In this document: positions 44,360-52,400 of the stretch, one piece after another
How positions within the stretch are numbered: the first letter of the stretch is position 1
How the letters are laid out: every line of letters starts with the position of its first letter
Source: XN24 sp035514535
Lineage (GTDB): Bacteria > Pseudomonadota > Gammaproteobacteria > Steroidobacterales > XN24
Length of the DNA: 64,000 nt
Reading direction: 5' to 3'
Assembly (NCBI GenBank): GCA_035514535.1
Contig: DATKAZ010000003.1
Span: 1 to 64,000 of the forward strand
Notes under the pieces: model-generated
What the model saw: only the letters and a program-made list of their open reading frames with translations
Told to the model about the DNA's origin: nothing
The model's database searches: none
Made by a program: the position numbers and the translations under genes

Positions 44360-44973
44360 TGCAGTTTCTCCTCGCGGTGCTCCTGCGCTGCCGCGTGCTC
44401 GAGTTGTTCGAAATAACGGCGCAACTGGGCCACGCCGGCGTCGAATGCCGTCACGTCACGGTAGGTGCGGGCCTGCATGACCCCGCCTTCCATCACGGAG
44501 AGCACGAAGCGGGCGAGCTCCTCGCAATCGAGCCACGACGGCAGGCGCGGCCCGGCGGCCTCGAGGCAGTCGCACACGGCACCGGTCCAGGCGGTGAAAT
44601 TGGCGGCCAGGCGCTCGCGCACCGGCGGGTCCGGCTCGTGCAGCTCCAGCGCGAGACTGCCGATCGGACAGCCGTAAAAGCACTCGGTGTCCAGGACGAG
44701 CTGCCGGTAGCGGGCGAGCAGGGCGAAGATCCGCTCGATCGGGTCGTCGACGCCCTGCCAGGCGGGCTCGAGCAACATCGGATAGATGCCGCCGTAGTAG
44801 GTGTCGAGCACCGCCAGCAGGAGGTCCTGCTTGCTCGGGAAGAAATGATAGAGGCTGCCGCTGTTGGCCCGGGCGGCCTTGAGGATGTCGGCAATGCTGG
44901 TCGAGCCGTAGCCCTTCTCCCCGAAGAGCCGCAGCGCCTCCATGACGATTCGCTCGCGCGTTTCCTGGCTCAT
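44356..44973 (-). CDS. TetR family transcriptional regulator
   Basis: The 205-residue repressor has the canonical N-terminal helix-turn-helix: RERIVMEALRLFGEKGYGST, then SIADILKAARANSGSLYHFFPSKQDLL. The C-terminal domain contains ECFYGCPIGSLALEL, typical of the TetR_C branch found with reductases and ligand-binding proteins. It heads the operon with the SRPBCC and DUF1761 genes and has a palindrome 12 bp upstream of its start codon, consistent with autorepression. Confidence 0.92.
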   Translation of the reverse strand: MSQETRERIVMEALRLFGEKGYGSTSIADILKAARANSGSLYHFFPSKQDLLLAVLDTYYGGIYPMLLEPAWQGVDDPIERIFALLARYRQLVLDTECFYGCPIGSLALELHEPDPPVRERLAANFTAWTGAVCDCLEAAGPRLPSWLDCEELARFVLSVMEGGVMQARTYRDVTAFDAGVAQLRRYFEQLEHAAAQEHREEKLQ

Positions 44974-44985
44974 GGGATGGCCTGA

Positions 44986-44999
44986 GTTGAACGCTCAAC
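44986..44999. promoter_or_regulatory. Candidate TetR operator
   Basis: GTTGA-ACGC-TCAAC is a perfect 5-bp dyad with a 4-nt centre (itself nearly symmetric) placed 12 bp upstream of the TetR ATG at 44973. Short palindromes in this position are the usual autoregulatory operators of TetR proteins. Confidence 0.5.
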
Positions 45000-45045
45000 C
45001 AAGAGTAGTCGGGGACCTGCTGGATTTCAACCGTTCCCGCGCCAT

Positions 45046-45462
45046 TCAGCGCCGCTGGGGTGGCGTGTCCGCGTCGCGCGGTGCCTTCCTGAGGCGCTCG
45101 GCGTAATCCTCGTCGACCTTGATCACCTTGAGCCGCCACTCGGTGGCCTGGCCCTGGACCTTGAACAGGAAGCGGCCGCTGTGCTCGATCAGGACGTCGC
45201 CACGGCCCACGCCCGCATGCTCCAGCACGCGGCCGACGAACTCATTGGTGGCGGCGTTGTACAGGTGCACCTCGAGATGCGCCGGCTTGTGGTCGATGGC
45301 CGTGGGTGGGCGGCTGCTCCATGCGACCAGCCACGGCGACTCGACGGTGAATGAGCCGGTATCGGTGCGGCCGATGCCGCTGAATTCGCGCACCAGCATC
45401 TCTGCGGTGGCGGCGCCGGATGCCAACAGCAGGACAATCAAGGGAACGGCACGCACGTTCAT
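45046..45462 (-). CDS. Small secreted hypothetical protein
   Basis: The 138-residue product starts with a Sec signal peptide (MNVRAVPLIVLLLASGAATA). The mature part has alternating beta-like segments (VREFSGIGRTDTGSFTVESPWLVAW, HLEVHLYNAATNEFVGRV, SGRFLFKVQG) and a charged tail. I recognise no family. An upstream in-frame start at 45513 would destroy the signal peptide, so the ATG at 45462 is used. It lies 51 bp downstream of the AlaX-like gene on the same strand. Confidence 0.65.
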   Translation of the reverse strand: MNVRAVPLIVLLLASGAATAEMLVREFSGIGRTDTGSFTVESPWLVAWSSRPPTAIDHKPAHLEVHLYNAATNEFVGRVLEHAGVGRGDVLIEHSGRFLFKVQGQATEWRLKVIKVDEDYAERLRKAPRDADTPPQRR

Positions 45463-45513
45463 GGGACAATCTCTGTGGAGTTTCAAAGACCCAATTCTAG
45501 TGGTGCATTGCAA

Positions 45514-46221
45514 TCACGCAAATGCGATGACTACGCGCTTGTTGCGGCGTCCCTTGTTCTCGACCTTGGTCACCACGACCGGCCCGATCTCGCCGGTCGC
45601 CGCAATGTGGGTGCCACCGCAAGGCTGCAGATCCACGCCCGGGATGTCCAGGAGGCGGATCCGCCCGACACCACGCGGCGGCTGCACGGAGAGTGTGCGC
45701 ACCAGCTCCGGCTGCGTATCCAGCTCGGCCTCGGTGATCCAGCGCGAGCCCACCGGATGGTCGGCCTTGATGAGCGCATTGACCGCCGCGGTCACGCGAT
45801 CCTTGTCGATGTCTTCCTGCGTGTCGAAGTCCAGGCGGCCTTTCGCGGCGCCAATCTGGCCGCCGGTGACGCCGAAGCGCAACACGGCGCCAAGCAGGTG
45901 CAGGCAGGTATGCATGCGCATGTGTGCATAGCGGCGCTCCCAGTCGATGGCCGCCTCGACTGCCGTGCCCGGCTCGGGCGCAGGCGCTTCCGCGGCCAGG
46001 ACATGCAGAATCCTGCCGTCCGCGCCCCTGCGCGTATCCTTGACCTGCCACGTGCGACCGTCGGCCGCGCACAGTGTGCCGGTGTCGCCGGGCTGGCCGC
46101 CGCCGAGAGGGTAGTAGATAGTCTGGTCGAGCACCACGCCCTCGGGGAGCGCCTCAATGACCGTCGCCGGGCAGCTTCGCCGGTAGGCATCTTCGCTGAA
46201 TAGAGCTCTCGTTTCGCCCAT
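45514..46221 (-). CDS. AlaX-like alanyl-tRNA editing protein
   Basis: The 235-residue protein corresponds to the free-standing editing domain of alanyl-tRNA synthetase, which removes serine or glycine wrongly attached to tRNA-Ala. It has the zinc/active-site motifs HTCLH (in RMHTCLHLLGAVL) and C-x3-H (LQPCGGTHIA), and the glycine motif TIYYPLGGGQPGD. The ATG at 46221 is preferred over the one at 46233 because a -10 element (TATGCT) overlaps the latter and ends 7 nt upstream of the former. The frame remains open upstream through the antisense of the next gene, but that extension is a shadow. Divergently transcribed from the FMN oxidase. Confidence 0.9.
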   Translation of the reverse strand: MGETRALFSEDAYRRSCPATVIEALPEGVVLDQTIYYPLGGGQPGDTGTLCAADGRTWQVKDTRRGADGRILHVLAAEAPAPEPGTAVEAAIDWERRYAHMRMHTCLHLLGAVLRFGVTGGQIGAAKGRLDFDTQEDIDKDRVTAAVNALIKADHPVGSRWITEAELDTQPELVRTLSVQPPRGVGRIRLLDIPGVDLQPCGGTHIAATGEIGPVVVTKVENKGRRNKRVVIAFA

Positions 46222-46228
46222 GGTCGTG

Positions 46229-46234
46229 AGCATA
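46229..46234 (-). promoter_or_regulatory. -10 element of a probable leaderless promoter (AlaX-like gene)
   Basis: Read on the minus strand, TATGCT at 46234-46229 is preceded by TCGAAA (4 of 6 matches to -35) at a spacing of 17 nt. It is followed 7 nt later by the ATG at 46221. No Shine-Dalgarno sequence is present, consistent with a leaderless mRNA. Confidence 0.4.
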
Positions 46235-46293
46235 GACAAGGGCGGCTCAGCTTTCGACCCGTGTCGCGCTGCATTTCCGCGACAGCCGGCGGT

Positions 46294-46299
46294 TAAGAT
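46294..46299 (+). promoter_or_regulatory. -10 element of a probable leaderless promoter (FMN oxidase gene)
   Basis: TAAGAT at 46294-46299 ends 6 nt before the ATG at 46306, which lacks a ribosome-binding site. No convincing -35 box was found, so this rests on the -10 spacing alone. Confidence 0.28.
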
Positions 46300-46305
46300 G
46301 CGCGT

Positions 46306-47493
46306 ATGGCCCTGCAACGCACGCTGTATGCCGGCCGGGATTTCCGGCGCGCGCTGTCGATCGAGGAGCTCCGCGGCATCGCGCGTCGGCGCGTGCCGCA
46401 TTTCGTCTTCGAGTACGTGGAGTGCGGCGCCGAGGACGAGCTCTCGCTGCGCTGGAACCGTGCCGTGTTCGAGTCCATCCGGTTCCGGCCCACTACGCTG
46501 GTGGACACGACCGGCCGGCATATCCGCGCGAACGTGCTGGGCCAGCCGTCGAACGCACCCCTGATCATCGCGCCGACGGCCATGAACGGCATGCAGAGCC
46601 GCGATGGGGACGTGGCGCTGGCGCGGGCCGGCGCATCGGCCGGTATCCCGTTCTGCCTCAGCACCTTCTCCAACGCGCGCCTCGAGGCGCTGGCGAACGA
46701 TGCGAGTGGTCGCCTGTGGATGCAGTTGTACCTGCTCGGAGAGCGCGCGATCGCGCGCGACATCGTCGCGCGGGCCGACGCGGCGGGCTACGAGGCGTTG
46801 GTGCTGACCACGGACGCCAACGTGTTCGGGTTTCGCGAATGGGACAAGCGCAATTACCGCGCCCCGGCCCGGCTGACGCTGCGCAACCTGTTCGACGCGG
46901 CACGCCACCCGCGCTGGCTGCTCGACATCGCGTTTCCCGGCGGTTTCCCGCGCTTCGAAAACGTGCTGGATTTCCTCCCTCCCGAGGCACGCAGCGCCCG
47001 CGCGGGCGTCGCCCACCTGCCGCGCCTGCTGGTCCCCGACGTGACCTGGGCCGACGTCGAGTGGCTCCGGCGAGCGTGGCCGCGCAAGCTGCTGGTCAAG
47101 GGCATTCTCGACACGGCGGACGCGAGGCGCGCCGTCGAACTCGGCTGCGACGGCATTGTGCTCAGCAATCACGGCGGACGACAGCTCGACGGCTGCGTCT
47201 CGCCGCTGGAGGTCCTGCCTGAAATCGTCGCGGCCGTAGGCGACCGCTGCGCGGTCATCGTGGACAGCGGATTCCGGCGCGGTGCCGACGTCGTGAAGGC
47301 CGTCGCGCTGGGCGCACAATCCGTCATGATCGGCGCGGCGACGCTTTACGGGCTGGCGGCCGGCGGCGAGGAGGGCGCGCGCCACGCCATTGGCATCCTG
47401 ACCGGCGAGATCGACCGGGTGCTGGGGCAGCTCGGGTGCAACTCGCTCGCGGAACTGGGCCCGCAGCTGCTGATTCGCGGCAACTGTGAATAG
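46306..47493 (+). CDS. FMN-dependent alpha-hydroxy-acid oxidase/dehydrogenase
   Basis: The 395-residue TIM-barrel flavoenzyme belongs to the lactate/mandelate/glycolate oxidase family, which oxidises L-2-hydroxy acids to 2-keto acids. Recognised active-site residues are the tyrosine in FEYVECGAEDE, the tyrosine in MQLYLLGER, the aspartate in LTTDANVFGFREWDKRNYR, the FMN lysine in LLVKGI, and the catalytic histidine with its arginine in SNHGGRQLDG (near 286). The usual GGA-x-DE is CGAEDE here. The FMN phosphate loops DSGFRRGADV and IGAATLYGLAAGG are normal. Substrate choice (lactate, mandelate or other) and the electron acceptor cannot be decided. The start is the first ATG, possibly leaderless. 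Confidence 0.92.
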   Translation: MALQRTLYAGRDFRRALSIEELRGIARRRVPHFVFEYVECGAEDELSLRWNRAVFESIRFRPTTLVDTTGRHIRANVLGQPSNAPLIIAPTAMNGMQSRDGDVALARAGASAGIPFCLSTFSNARLEALANDASGRLWMQLYLLGERAIARDIVARADAAGYEALVLTTDANVFGFREWDKRNYRAPARLTLRNLFDAARHPRWLLDIAFPGGFPRFENVLDFLPPEARSARAGVAHLPRLLVPDVTWADVEWLRRAWPRKLLVKGILDTADARRAVELGCDGIVLSNHGGRQLDGCVSPLEVLPEIVAAVGDRCAVIVDSGFRRGADVVKAVALGAQSVMIGAATLYGLAAGGEEGARHAIGILTGEIDRVLGQLGCNSLAELGPQLLIRGNCE

Positions 47494-47555
47494 CGCGTAA
47501 CCTGAGTTCACGTCCGGAAGACGACATTAGCGACGCAAAAACGTCGGGGAGCGAC

Positions 47556-47894
47556 ATGGACGCAACCCAACTCGAAGGATTCCGCCGGCGGCTGCTCGAG
47601 CTGCGGTCGGAACTCCAGGCCCAGGAGCAGGCAACCCAGGAAGACAGTCGGCCGATCGAGCTGGACCAGGCCCGGGTCGGGCGCCTCTCGCGCATGGATG
47701 CCATGCAGGCGCAGGAAATGGCCCAGGAAACGTCCAGGCGACGGCAGCGGCAGCTCGCGGAAGTCGATGGTGCATTGCGGCGGATCGAATCCGGCGACTA
47801 CGGCCATTGTTACTCCTGCGGCGAAGAAATCGACGTCCGTCGCCTTGATGTGGACCCGGCCATCACGCGCTGCATCAAGTGCGCAGAGGACTAG
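47556..47894 (+). CDS. TraR/DksA family zinc-finger protein
   Basis: The 112-residue protein has an N-terminal coiled-coil hairpin (FRRRLLELRSELQAQEQATQED, RRRQRQLAEVDGALRRIESG) and a C-terminal four-cysteine zinc finger (HCYSCGEEIDVRRL then RCIKC). Such short DksA-like proteins bind the RNA polymerase secondary channel and tune transcription, often with ppGpp. The coiled-coil tip lacks a clear DxxDxA motif of true DksA, so its effect may differ. A GGGGAG ribosome-binding site precedes the ATG. It stands alone between the oxidase and the hydrolase genes. Confidence 0.9.
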   Translation: MDATQLEGFRRRLLELRSELQAQEQATQEDSRPIELDQARVGRLSRMDAMQAQEMAQETSRRRQRQLAEVDGALRRIESGDYGHCYSCGEEIDVRRLDVDPAITRCIKCAED

Positions 47895-47966
47895 GCCCTG
47901 GCCGCAGCAGGGAATTTCCCTTGCTGCTGCGATAAGCTTGCCGCGGGCGATGCTGCGGAGGTCGAC

Positions 47967-48854
47967 ATGAAGAAACTGCTCACCCTGGGATTCCTGCTGT
48001 TCAGCCTTGCCGGCGGCGTTTCGGCGCAGCAGGACTTCAGCGATGTGGAGATCGTCGCGGCGCCGATCCGCGACGGTCTTTATCTCGTCACCGGACGTGG
48101 CGGCAACATCGTTGCCAGTACCGGTGCGGACGGCACATTCCTGGTCGACGACCAGTACGCGCCGCTGACCGAGCGCATCCAGGCCGCGCTCGACGAGGTC
48201 ACAGACCAGCCCGTGCACTTCGTGATCAACACGCACTGGCACGGCGATCATGTCGGCGGAAACGAGAACTTCGCCGAGGCGGGGGCCGTCATCGTCGCGC
48301 ATGAGAACGTGCGCCGCCGCATGAGCAGCGACCAGTTCATGGCTGCCTTCAACCGCACGGTGCCGGCGGCGCCGGCGCGGGCGTTGCCGGTCATAACCTT
48401 TGCCGAGAGCGTGAACCTGCACCTCAACGGCATCGACGTGCGCGTCCTGCACATAGCGAGTGCGCATACCGACGGCGACGCGCTGGTGTACTTCGAGCAG
48501 GCCGACGTGCTGCACATGGGGGACATCTACTTCAACGGGCTGTATCCGTTCATCGACCTGGGCTCCGGCGGCAGCATCGACGGCATGATCGCGGGGGTGG
48601 CGCGGGGCGTCGAGTTCGCCAGCGAGCGGACCGTCGTCGTGCCCGGCCACGGGGCACTCGGCGACCGGAACAGCCTGGCCGCCTACGGAGAAATGCTCGC
48701 GGGCTTCCGCGACCGTATCGCCGCCCTGAAGGCGGACGGCAAGTCGCTGGAGGAGGTCGTGGCGGCGAGACCGACGGCGGAGTTCGACGAGGTGCTCGGC
48801 AAGGGTTTCATCCCGCCGGAGCGGCTGGTCGGGTTCATCTACGAGTCCCTCTAG
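47967..48854 (+). CDS. Secreted metallo-beta-lactamase-fold hydrolase
   Basis: The 295-residue product has a signal peptide (KKLLTLGFLLFSLAGGVSAQ) and the zinc motif NTHWHGDHVGGN (about 89-100), with later ligands in HIASAHTDGDALVYF and VVPGHGALGD. This is the periplasmic subgroup related to class B beta-lactamases and to quinoprotein-associated hydrolases. The reaction is unknown; resistance to beta-lactams is possible but cannot be inferred from these motifs alone. It is followed after 22 bp by the NmrA-like gene. Confidence 0.9.
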   Translation: MKKLLTLGFLLFSLAGGVSAQQDFSDVEIVAAPIRDGLYLVTGRGGNIVASTGADGTFLVDDQYAPLTERIQAALDEVTDQPVHFVINTHWHGDHVGGNENFAEAGAVIVAHENVRRRMSSDQFMAAFNRTVPAAPARALPVITFAESVNLHLNGIDVRVLHIASAHTDGDALVYFEQADVLHMGDIYFNGLYPFIDLGSGGSIDGMIAGVARGVEFASERTVVVPGHGALGDRNSLAAYGEMLAGFRDRIAALKADGKSLEEVVAARPTAEFDEVLGKGFIPPERLVGFIYESL

Positions 48855-48876
48855 GGCCGCAAGGTGAGCTGAAGCG

Positions 48877-49827
48877 GTGGCCGCGAAGAAAATCATCACG
48901 GTTTTTGGCGCGACCGGGGCGCAGGGCGGCGGCCTCGTCCGCGCCATCCAGGCAGACTCCGACGGGGAATTCATCGCGCGCGCCGTCACGCGGGATCCGG
49001 GTTCCGAGCAGGCGCGGAAGCTCGCCGCGCTCGGCGCAGAGGTGGTGGCGGCCGACCTGGACGATCCGGCAAGCCTCGCACGCGCGTTCGAGGGCGCTTA
49101 CGGCGCCTATCTCGTCACCTTTTTCTGGGCGCATTTCTCGCCGCAGAAGGAATCGGCCGAGGCGCGCAGCCTGGCCGAAGGCGCAGAGGCGGCGGGTCTC
49201 GAACATGTCATCTGGTCGACGCTCGAGGACACCCGCCGGTGGGTGCCGCTGTCCGATGCGCGAATGCCGACGCTCATGGGCGACTACAAGGTGCCGCACT
49301 TCGACGCCAAGGGCGAGGCGGACGCGTATTTTACCGAGCGCGGCCTGCCGACCACTTTCCTGCTGACCTCGTTCTACTGGGACAACCTGATTCACTTCGG
49401 CATGGGTCCCAAGCGTGATCCGGACGGCAGGCTGGTGTTCACCCTGCCGATGGGAGACCGGAAGCTGCCCGGCATCGCGGCCGAGGACATCGGCAAGTGC
49501 GCCTACGGCATATTTCGCCAGGGCGCCGACCTCATCGGGCAGACCGTGGGCATTGCAGGCGAGCATCTCACCGGCGCACAGATGGCCGCGCAACTCGGTG
49601 CGGCGCTCGGCGAGGAAGTGCACTACAACGCGGTGTCCCCCGAGGCTTTCCGCGGCTTCGGATTTCCTGGCGCCGAAGATCTCGGCAACATGTTCCAGTT
49701 CAAGCACGACTTCGAGGAATACTTCTGCGGCGCGCGCGATCCCGCCGTCGCCAGGGCACTCAATCCGGCGTTGCTGACCTTCAGGGAGTGGCTGGCGCGC
49801 TGGAAAGACCGGATGCCGCCCGGGTAG
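48877..49827 (+). CDS. NmrA-like NAD(P)-binding protein
   Basis: The 316-residue protein has the Rossmann dinucleotide motif FGATGAQGGGLVRAI (about 8-22), the NmrA-type boundary VVAADLDDPASLARAFEGAYGAYLVTFFW, and the K-based region DYKVPHFDAKGEAD. NmrA/HSCARG proteins sense the NADP redox state, while relatives reduce quinones or isoflavones. No catalytic YxxxK is obvious. Translation starts at a GTG at 48877, the only reasonable start before the glycine-rich loop. Confidence 0.88.
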   Translation: MAAKKIITVFGATGAQGGGLVRAIQADSDGEFIARAVTRDPGSEQARKLAALGAEVVAADLDDPASLARAFEGAYGAYLVTFFWAHFSPQKESAEARSLAEGAEAAGLEHVIWSTLEDTRRWVPLSDARMPTLMGDYKVPHFDAKGEADAYFTERGLPTTFLLTSFYWDNLIHFGMGPKRDPDGRLVFTLPMGDRKLPGIAAEDIGKCAYGIFRQGADLIGQTVGIAGEHLTGAQMAAQLGAALGEEVHYNAVSPEAFRGFGFPGAEDLGNMFQFKHDFEEYFCGARDPAVARALNPALLTFREWLARWKDRMPPG

Positions 49828-49845
49828 CGCCGGGTCACCCCTCCC

Positions 49846-50823
49846 ATGTCATGGACTAGCAGGGAAGTCGGGCAGCTTCTCGAGCTGGCGGAAGCCGGCC
49901 TGCTCGAGCCCGCGGAGTTCGAGCAGGCGGCCCGCCTCGGCGAACTCAAGCCGACGCGAGACGCCTGGCTGGACGCCGCCGACCGGCTGTTCGTGTTTGC
50001 CGGCGTGCTGCTGATCGCGACCGCGGTGATCTTCTTCTTCGCCTGGAACTGGGCGGACATGCACCGCTTTACGAAGCTCGGCGTCGCCGTGGCGGCACTG
50101 GCCGGATGCACTGCGACGGCATTTTTCAGCCGGCCGTTCGGGCTCCCCTGGCGGGCGGCGCTGCTGGGCGCCGCGGTCACTACCGGCGCCGCGCTAGCGC
50201 TCGTGGGACAGATCTACCAGACTGGTGCAGACGTGTGGGAGCTGTTCGCCGCCTGGGCGGTGTTGATGCTGCCGTTCGTGCTGCTGGCGCGCTCCACGGC
50301 GAGCTGGTGCTTGTGGCTGGTGGTCGCGAACGCAGCCCTGTTGCGCTTCATTTCGGAAACCGCGTGGATAAACTTCGTCGGTGCATTGTTTGCGCCGCGG
50401 CACCTGTTGATCATCGCGGCCCTGAACGTGGCACTGCTACTCGCCTTTGAAGTGTTTCCCGCGCGCCTGCTGGAGATTCCGCGTCGCCATGTTCACCGCC
50501 TCGCCGCGCTTGGCGTGATCGCGCCGCTGACCTTCGGTGCCTGTATCGGCTGGTGGGAGCGCGAGTTCCTGCCGGTGACGATCGGGTTCGTCGCAGTGGC
50601 AACGATCATGGCCGGGCTCTACTACCGTCCGCGTCGGGATCTGCCAATCCTTGCGCTGGCGGTATTCGGCGCGATCGCCGTCATGACCAGCGCACTCGTG
50701 CGTGTCCTGCCGCGGGGCTTGGATTTCCTTGCGCTCAACCTCGTCGCGCTGTTCGTCATCGGCAGCTCGGCGGGGGCGGCCGTCTGGATCGCGCGGCTGT
50801 ACCGCCGGGATCGCGCGTCGTGA
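49846..50823 (+). CDS. DUF2157 membrane protein
   Basis: The 325-residue product has a soluble N-terminal helix pair (VGQLLELAEAGLLEPAEFEQA) followed by about ten TM helices. The first is in LFVFAGVLLIATAVIFFFAWNW, a typical DUF2157 segment. The first gene of a conserved trio, it overlaps the DUF4401 gene by GTGA. The family is widespread but uncharacterised; the set is thought to act together in the inner membrane. Confidence 0.88.
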   Translation: MSWTSREVGQLLELAEAGLLEPAEFEQAARLGELKPTRDAWLDAADRLFVFAGVLLIATAVIFFFAWNWADMHRFTKLGVAVAALAGCTATAFFSRPFGLPWRAALLGAAVTTGAALALVGQIYQTGADVWELFAAWAVLMLPFVLLARSTASWCLWLVVANAALLRFISETAWINFVGALFAPRHLLIIAALNVALLLAFEVFPARLLEIPRRHVHRLAALGVIAPLTFGACIGWWEREFLPVTIGFVAVATIMAGLYYRPRRDLPILALAVFGAIAVMTSALVRVLPRGLDFLALNLVALFVIGSSAGAAVWIARLYRRDRAS

Positions 50824-51887
50824 GCGCGACCGGGCTGCCTGGATTGCTTACCACCCTGCAGCACCACGGCGTTTTCGATGCCGTGCGCATGGCCGGGCTC
50901 GAGCACTGCGCCCCACCGCCCTGGTGGCTCGCGGTGCTGCAGGGGATCGCGGCGTGGATCGCCTCGCTGCTGATCATCTCCTCGTTCTTCGCCCCGCTGA
51001 TGCTGCTGGGCGAAGGGCCGCTCGTGCGCGGCGTCGGAGGCGTCGTGCTGGTGGGAGGCGCCGTGTGGCTGTTCGCGCGCGACAGCCTGTTCACAGGCCA
51101 GATGGGGCTGGCTTTTTCACTGGCGGGGCAGGCCTTGCTGGTGAGCGTGGTGTTCGACGGCTTCGACGCGTTCGCCACCCGACCGCGCGTCATCGCCGCG
51201 GTCGGACTGGCCATCGCCGTCGGCATGCTGGTGCCCGCTTCCACGGTGTTGCACCGGACCGTATGCGCGCTGCTGGCGCTGGGCTACGGTGCCGTCCTCG
51301 TCGGGCCGGGCGATGCCCTCGCCATCTACGCGCTGGTCCTGACCGCCGCGGCCGCCGCGTGCTGGCTGCTGCGCCGCGCGTGGGCGGCATCGCCACGCGC
51401 CGCGCTCATCAAGGCCCTGGCGCACGCGTTGACGCTGGCGGCGCTGGTGGCGGGCTGGATCGTCGCCGTGGACCCATCGTTCGGCGCGCTGTTGTCGCCC
51501 GGCACGTCGACGGCCACTCTGCCCACGGCGGCCTTCGTCTATCCGCTGGGTGCGGGAATCGTACTGCTGGCGACCATCGCCTGGCTGGTGCGAGGCCTGC
51601 CGCCGGCGCAGGCCGCGGCCGGGATCGGGGCAGGCGCGATCTACGCGCTCACGGCGTGGAACGCGCCCGGGCTGGCCGTCAGTGGCGCACTGCTGCTCGC
51701 GGTGTTCCACGCGTGCCATCGGCCCTGGATCGCGCTGACCCTGCTGGCCGCGATCGTCTACCTGGGCCGGTTCTATTACAGCCTGGAGGCGACGCTGCTG
51801 GTCAAGTCCGGAGCACTCGCGGCGACGGGCCTGGTCCTGCTCGGTCTGCAGTTCGGCCTGCGGCGCTGGCGGAGGACCCGGCCGTGA
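50820..51887 (+). CDS. DUF4401 membrane protein
   Basis: The product (355 aa, about ten TM helices) starts at a GTG overlapping the DUF2157 stop. Features are the N-terminal WWLAVLQGIAAWIASLLIISSFF helix and the late segment GRFYYSLEATLLVKSGALAATGLVLLG, both typical of DUF4401. The open frame extends further upstream through the end of the DUF2157 gene, but that part is a shadow. It overlaps the next gene by GTGA. Confidence 0.87.
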   Translation: MSATGLPGLLTTLQHHGVFDAVRMAGLEHCAPPPWWLAVLQGIAAWIASLLIISSFFAPLMLLGEGPLVRGVGGVVLVGGAVWLFARDSLFTGQMGLAFSLAGQALLVSVVFDGFDAFATRPRVIAAVGLAIAVGMLVPASTVLHRTVCALLALGYGAVLVGPGDALAIYALVLTAAAAACWLLRRAWAASPRAALIKALAHALTLAALVAGWIVAVDPSFGALLSPGTSTATLPTAAFVYPLGAGIVLLATIAWLVRGLPPAQAAAGIGAGAIYALTAWNAPGLAVSGALLLAVFHACHRPWIALTLLAAIVYLGRFYYSLEATLLVKSGALAATGLVLLGLQFGLRRWRRTRP

Positions 51888-52399
51888 CCCGGACGACGTT
51901 GCGCGTGCTGCTGGTCGCAGCCCTGATGCTCGTCACGCTCGCCGTGCTGGTGGCGGTGCGCGGCCATGAGCAGACGCTCGCCGAGGGGCGGGTCGTCCTC
52001 GTGGAACTTGCACCGGTGGATCCGCGCTCGCTGATGCAGGGCGACTACATGGCGCTGCGCTTCGCGATCGACAACGAGCTGCAGGCGCGAACGGTACAGG
52101 CCGGGTCGCCGGTGCTGCCACGCTATGCCGTGCTTCAGCTCGACGACGAGGGGCGCGCGACGCTCGCGGAATTGAGCGAAAGTCCGCCGGCTGCGGCCGC
52201 CGCGCGGGTCGCCATGCGCATCCGGCAACGGGACGGCGCGTCGAGCATCGGGCCGAACGCTTTTTTCTTCGAGGAGGGCACGGCCGAGCATTACACGGCC
52301 GCGCGCTGGGGCGAGTTTCGCGTCGCGCCCAACGGCCAGGCGCTGCTGACGCACCTGCGCGACGCGGAACTCCAGCGCCTCGGCGTGATTGCGCGCTGA
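51884..52399 (+). CDS. GDYXXLXY-family protein
   Basis: The 171-residue protein has one N-terminal TM helix (LRVLLVAALMLVTLAVLVAV) and then the family-defining motif in DPRSLMQGDYMALRF, where the final position is phenylalanine rather than tyrosine. It then carries YAVLQLDDEGRA and NAFFFEEGTAEHY segments. It would face the periplasm as the soluble partner of the DUF2157 and DUF4401 membrane proteins. The start is the GTG at 51884; the stop is 1 nt from the end of the convergent porin gene. Confidence 0.88.
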   Translation: MTRTTLRVLLVAALMLVTLAVLVAVRGHEQTLAEGRVVLVELAPVDPRSLMQGDYMALRFAIDNELQARTVQAGSPVLPRYAVLQLDDEGRATLAELSESPPAAAAARVAMRIRQRDGASSIGPNAFFFEEGTAEHYTAARWGEFRVAPNGQALLTHLRDAELQRLGVIAR

Positions 52400-52400
52400 T

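Noticed and set aside
45514..47511. A 665-codon minus-strand frame spanning the AlaX-like gene and the oxidase
   Set aside because: Only the last 235-239 codons resemble AlaX; the rest is antisense to a well supported FMN oxidase and has shadow-like composition.
47508..48989. A 493-codon minus-strand frame opposite the DksA-like and hydrolase genes
   Set aside because: Antisense to two clear genes with signal peptide and metal motifs.
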